This document shows positions 13,232 through 14,353 of a DNA stretch of 14,353 bases, piece by piece. The DNA is from Euryarchaeota archaeon UBA105 (GTDB lineage Archaea; Thermoplasmatota; Poseidoniia; Poseidoniales; Thalassarchaeaceae), in the NCBI GenBank assembly GCA_002496905.1, contig DALV01000007.1, positions 1 through 14,353 on the forward strand, written 5' to 3'. Within the stretch, counting starts at the first letter, position 1, and each line of letters starts with the position of its first letter. Below the pieces are notes generated by a model. It did no database searches. It was not told where the DNA came from and worked only from the letters and a program-made list of their open reading frames with translations. A program made the position numbers and the translations under genes.

Positions 13232-14353
13232 ATGCAGACCAGAGTCGCAACACTAGCCTTGCTACTAATCGCATCCAGCCTAGCGGGATGTACAACCTCA
13301 AATGATGCCCAAACCGTCAATCACGATTCAAGAATCGCCGAGTTAGAAGCCTCACAACAGGAATTGACAATTGCCCTAGCCGAACAGGAACAAACAAACT
13401 CGGATTTGTTAGCCTCGATTTCGCAGATAGAATCCGCAAATATGCAGGCGATTGAGATCCTTGACGCAAATTATCAAGAATCCTTGATTGCTTACCAGGA
13501 ATCTATAGATGAATTGGAATCTAGTTACATAGCCGCATTAGAAGCAGCGGCGATTGCAAATAGCCAGTCTCTGGATGAAATTAATGCAACAAATGCAGCA
13601 TCTTTCGATAATCTACTGGCCTCATTGAATACTCTACAGAATAATCTGCAGACTAGCCAAGACTCGATTAATCAGATTTCACTGATTGTTGATGATTTGG
13701 AAAATGAGAACACAACTGACGGAGACTACAGTTCTCAAATCGCCTCATTGCAACAATCCTTACAATCGCTTCAATCAAATCTGCAAGCATCGATTTCTGA
13801 CCTTGAGAACAGGTTGGATAAAACTAGAGCGATTAATGACTTCTCTTGCCTAGATTTCCGAGGTGCACAACTGTTCAATTTCAATAATGGTTTGGGGCCG
13901 CAAATGGACCCACCAATTTTCGATTTTGCAATGTTGGATAATGCTAGTTTGACTTATTCCAACTTTACCGACGCTAGCTTCGTTAACGCTAATCTAGTTG
14001 GTGCAGACGGTATTTTTGCTACATTCCATCGTGCTGATTTTTCCGGTGCACAAATGTACCAAGGGATATGGAGACAAAGTGATTTCAGCGATGCATTATT
14101 CGTTGGCAGTCAGTTAGCCTACACAGAATTCAGATACAGTGATTTGTCCGGTGCTAACCTATCGGGCGCTGTCATGTATGGCGGCAGTGATTGGTTAATG
14201 GTCAATCTTTCAGGTGCCGACCTAACAAATGCATGGATGTATGATGTGGATCTAAGATATGCTGACCTAACAGGTGCTGACCTAACAGGTGCAAGACTTG
14301 CCTACCTAAACCCATCATACGGACCTGCAGATATTACAGGTGTAACATGGACC
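13232..14353 (+). CDS. Lipoprotein with long coiled coil and pentapeptide repeats, 3'-truncated by the window edge
   Basis: A reading frame open to the last base, with 374 residues present. Residues 1-20 form a signal peptide with lipobox L-A-G-C20, predicting a lipid-anchored protein outside the cytoplasmic membrane. Residues about 32-200 are Gln/Ser/Leu/Ala-rich with heptad-like spacing and form a coiled-coil stalk. Cys206 starts the next region. From about 205 to the end there are pentapeptide repeats of A(D/N)LxG/S type, for example A-N-L-V-G, A-D-F-S-G, S-D-L-S-G-A-N-L-S-G and A-D-L-T-G-A-D-L-T-G, which fold as a right-handed quadrilateral beta-helix. The end of the repeat domain is missing. 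No SD sequence is visible; a TATA-like box 26 bp upstream suggests leaderless translation. Cytoplasmic pentapeptide proteins of the Qnr/MfpA class mimic DNA, but surface location makes that role unlikely. A surface stalk-and-rod adhesin or scaffold is an inference. Confidence 0.88.
   Translation, partial: MQTRVATLALLLIASSLAGCTTSNDAQTVNHDSRIAELEASQQELTIALAEQEQTNSDLLASISQIESANMQAIEILDANYQESLIAYQESIDELESSYIAALEAAAIANSQSLDEINATNAASFDNLLASLNTLQNNLQTSQDSINQISLIVDDLENENTTDGDYSSQIASLQQSLQSLQSNLQASISDLENRLDKTRAINDFSCLDFRGAQLFNFNNGLGPQMDPPIFDFAMLDNASLTYSNFTDASFVNANLVGADGIFATFHRADFSGAQMYQGIWRQSDFSDALFVGSQLAYTEFRYSDLSGANLSGAVMYGGSDWLMVNLSGADLTNAWMYDVDLRYADLTGADLTGARLAYLNPSYGPADITGVTWT

Noticed and set aside
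13850..14353. Qnr/MfpA-like DNA-mimic quinolone-resistance protein
   Set aside because: The repeats are fused to a lipoprotein signal and coiled-coil stalk, so the protein should not meet gyrase in the cytoplasm.
1..14353. CRISPR array, transposase, integrase, toxin-antitoxin or restriction system
   Set aside because: No regularly spaced direct repeats, terminal inverted repeats or matching protein motifs were seen on either strand.

Overview
The window looks like a chromosomal segment of a marine planktonic archaeon, most likely a Poseidoniales (Marine Group II) or related Thermoplasmatota genome. It carries an archaeal family B DNA polymerase with a PCNA-binding tail, a GINS subunit, EF-1A (aEF1A type) followed directly by ribosomal protein uS10, and an intron-less tRNA-Leu. 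It also has two lipobox secreted proteins (PKD and pentapeptide-repeat). The domain assignment to Archaea is firm from the replication and translation genes. The lineage is an inference from gene style and context.

Layout. (1) 2-2203, +: family B DNA polymerase, 5' end outside the window, followed after 24 nt by a PKD lipoprotein (2228-3433). (2) 3458-5193, +: two DNA dyads and a candidate promoter, then EF-1A (3543-4826) and uS10 (4864-5193), an archaeal str-type pair. (3) 5199-7473, -: a bleomycin hydrolase/PepC-type C1B peptidase lying downstream of a GINS replication gene; its 3' end meets uS10 tail to tail with 5 nt between. (4) 7474-7706: a non-coding stretch with possible secondary structure, then tRNA-Leu(CAA) on +. 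(5) 7707-8661, -: a small unknown protein overlapping a HAD phosphatase, ending 2 nt from the tRNA. (6) 8706-11933, +: a P1B-type heavy-metal ATPase followed by a small protein with six CxxC pairs. (7) 11943-12015: three consecutive inverted repeats. (8) 12040-13140, +: a highly charged coiled-coil protein. (9) 13232-14353, +: a lipoprotein with a long coiled coil and pentapeptide repeats, running off the right edge.

How the genes fit together. PolB and GINS belong to the replisome, and EF-1A, uS10 and tRNA-Leu to translation. The ATPase plus CxxC protein form a plausible metal-handling pair. The last two genes are both dominated by heptad-like helices but have different promoters and locations (cytoplasm versus cell surface). 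I saw no transposase, integrase, CRISPR array, or toxin-antitoxin or defence cassette. The least described items are the six-CxxC protein with an exact 20-residue spacing, the P1B ATPase with an unusual transmembrane motif combination and a cysteine-less second HMA-like domain, the triple dyad at 11943-12015, and the coiled-coil/pentapeptide lipoprotein.
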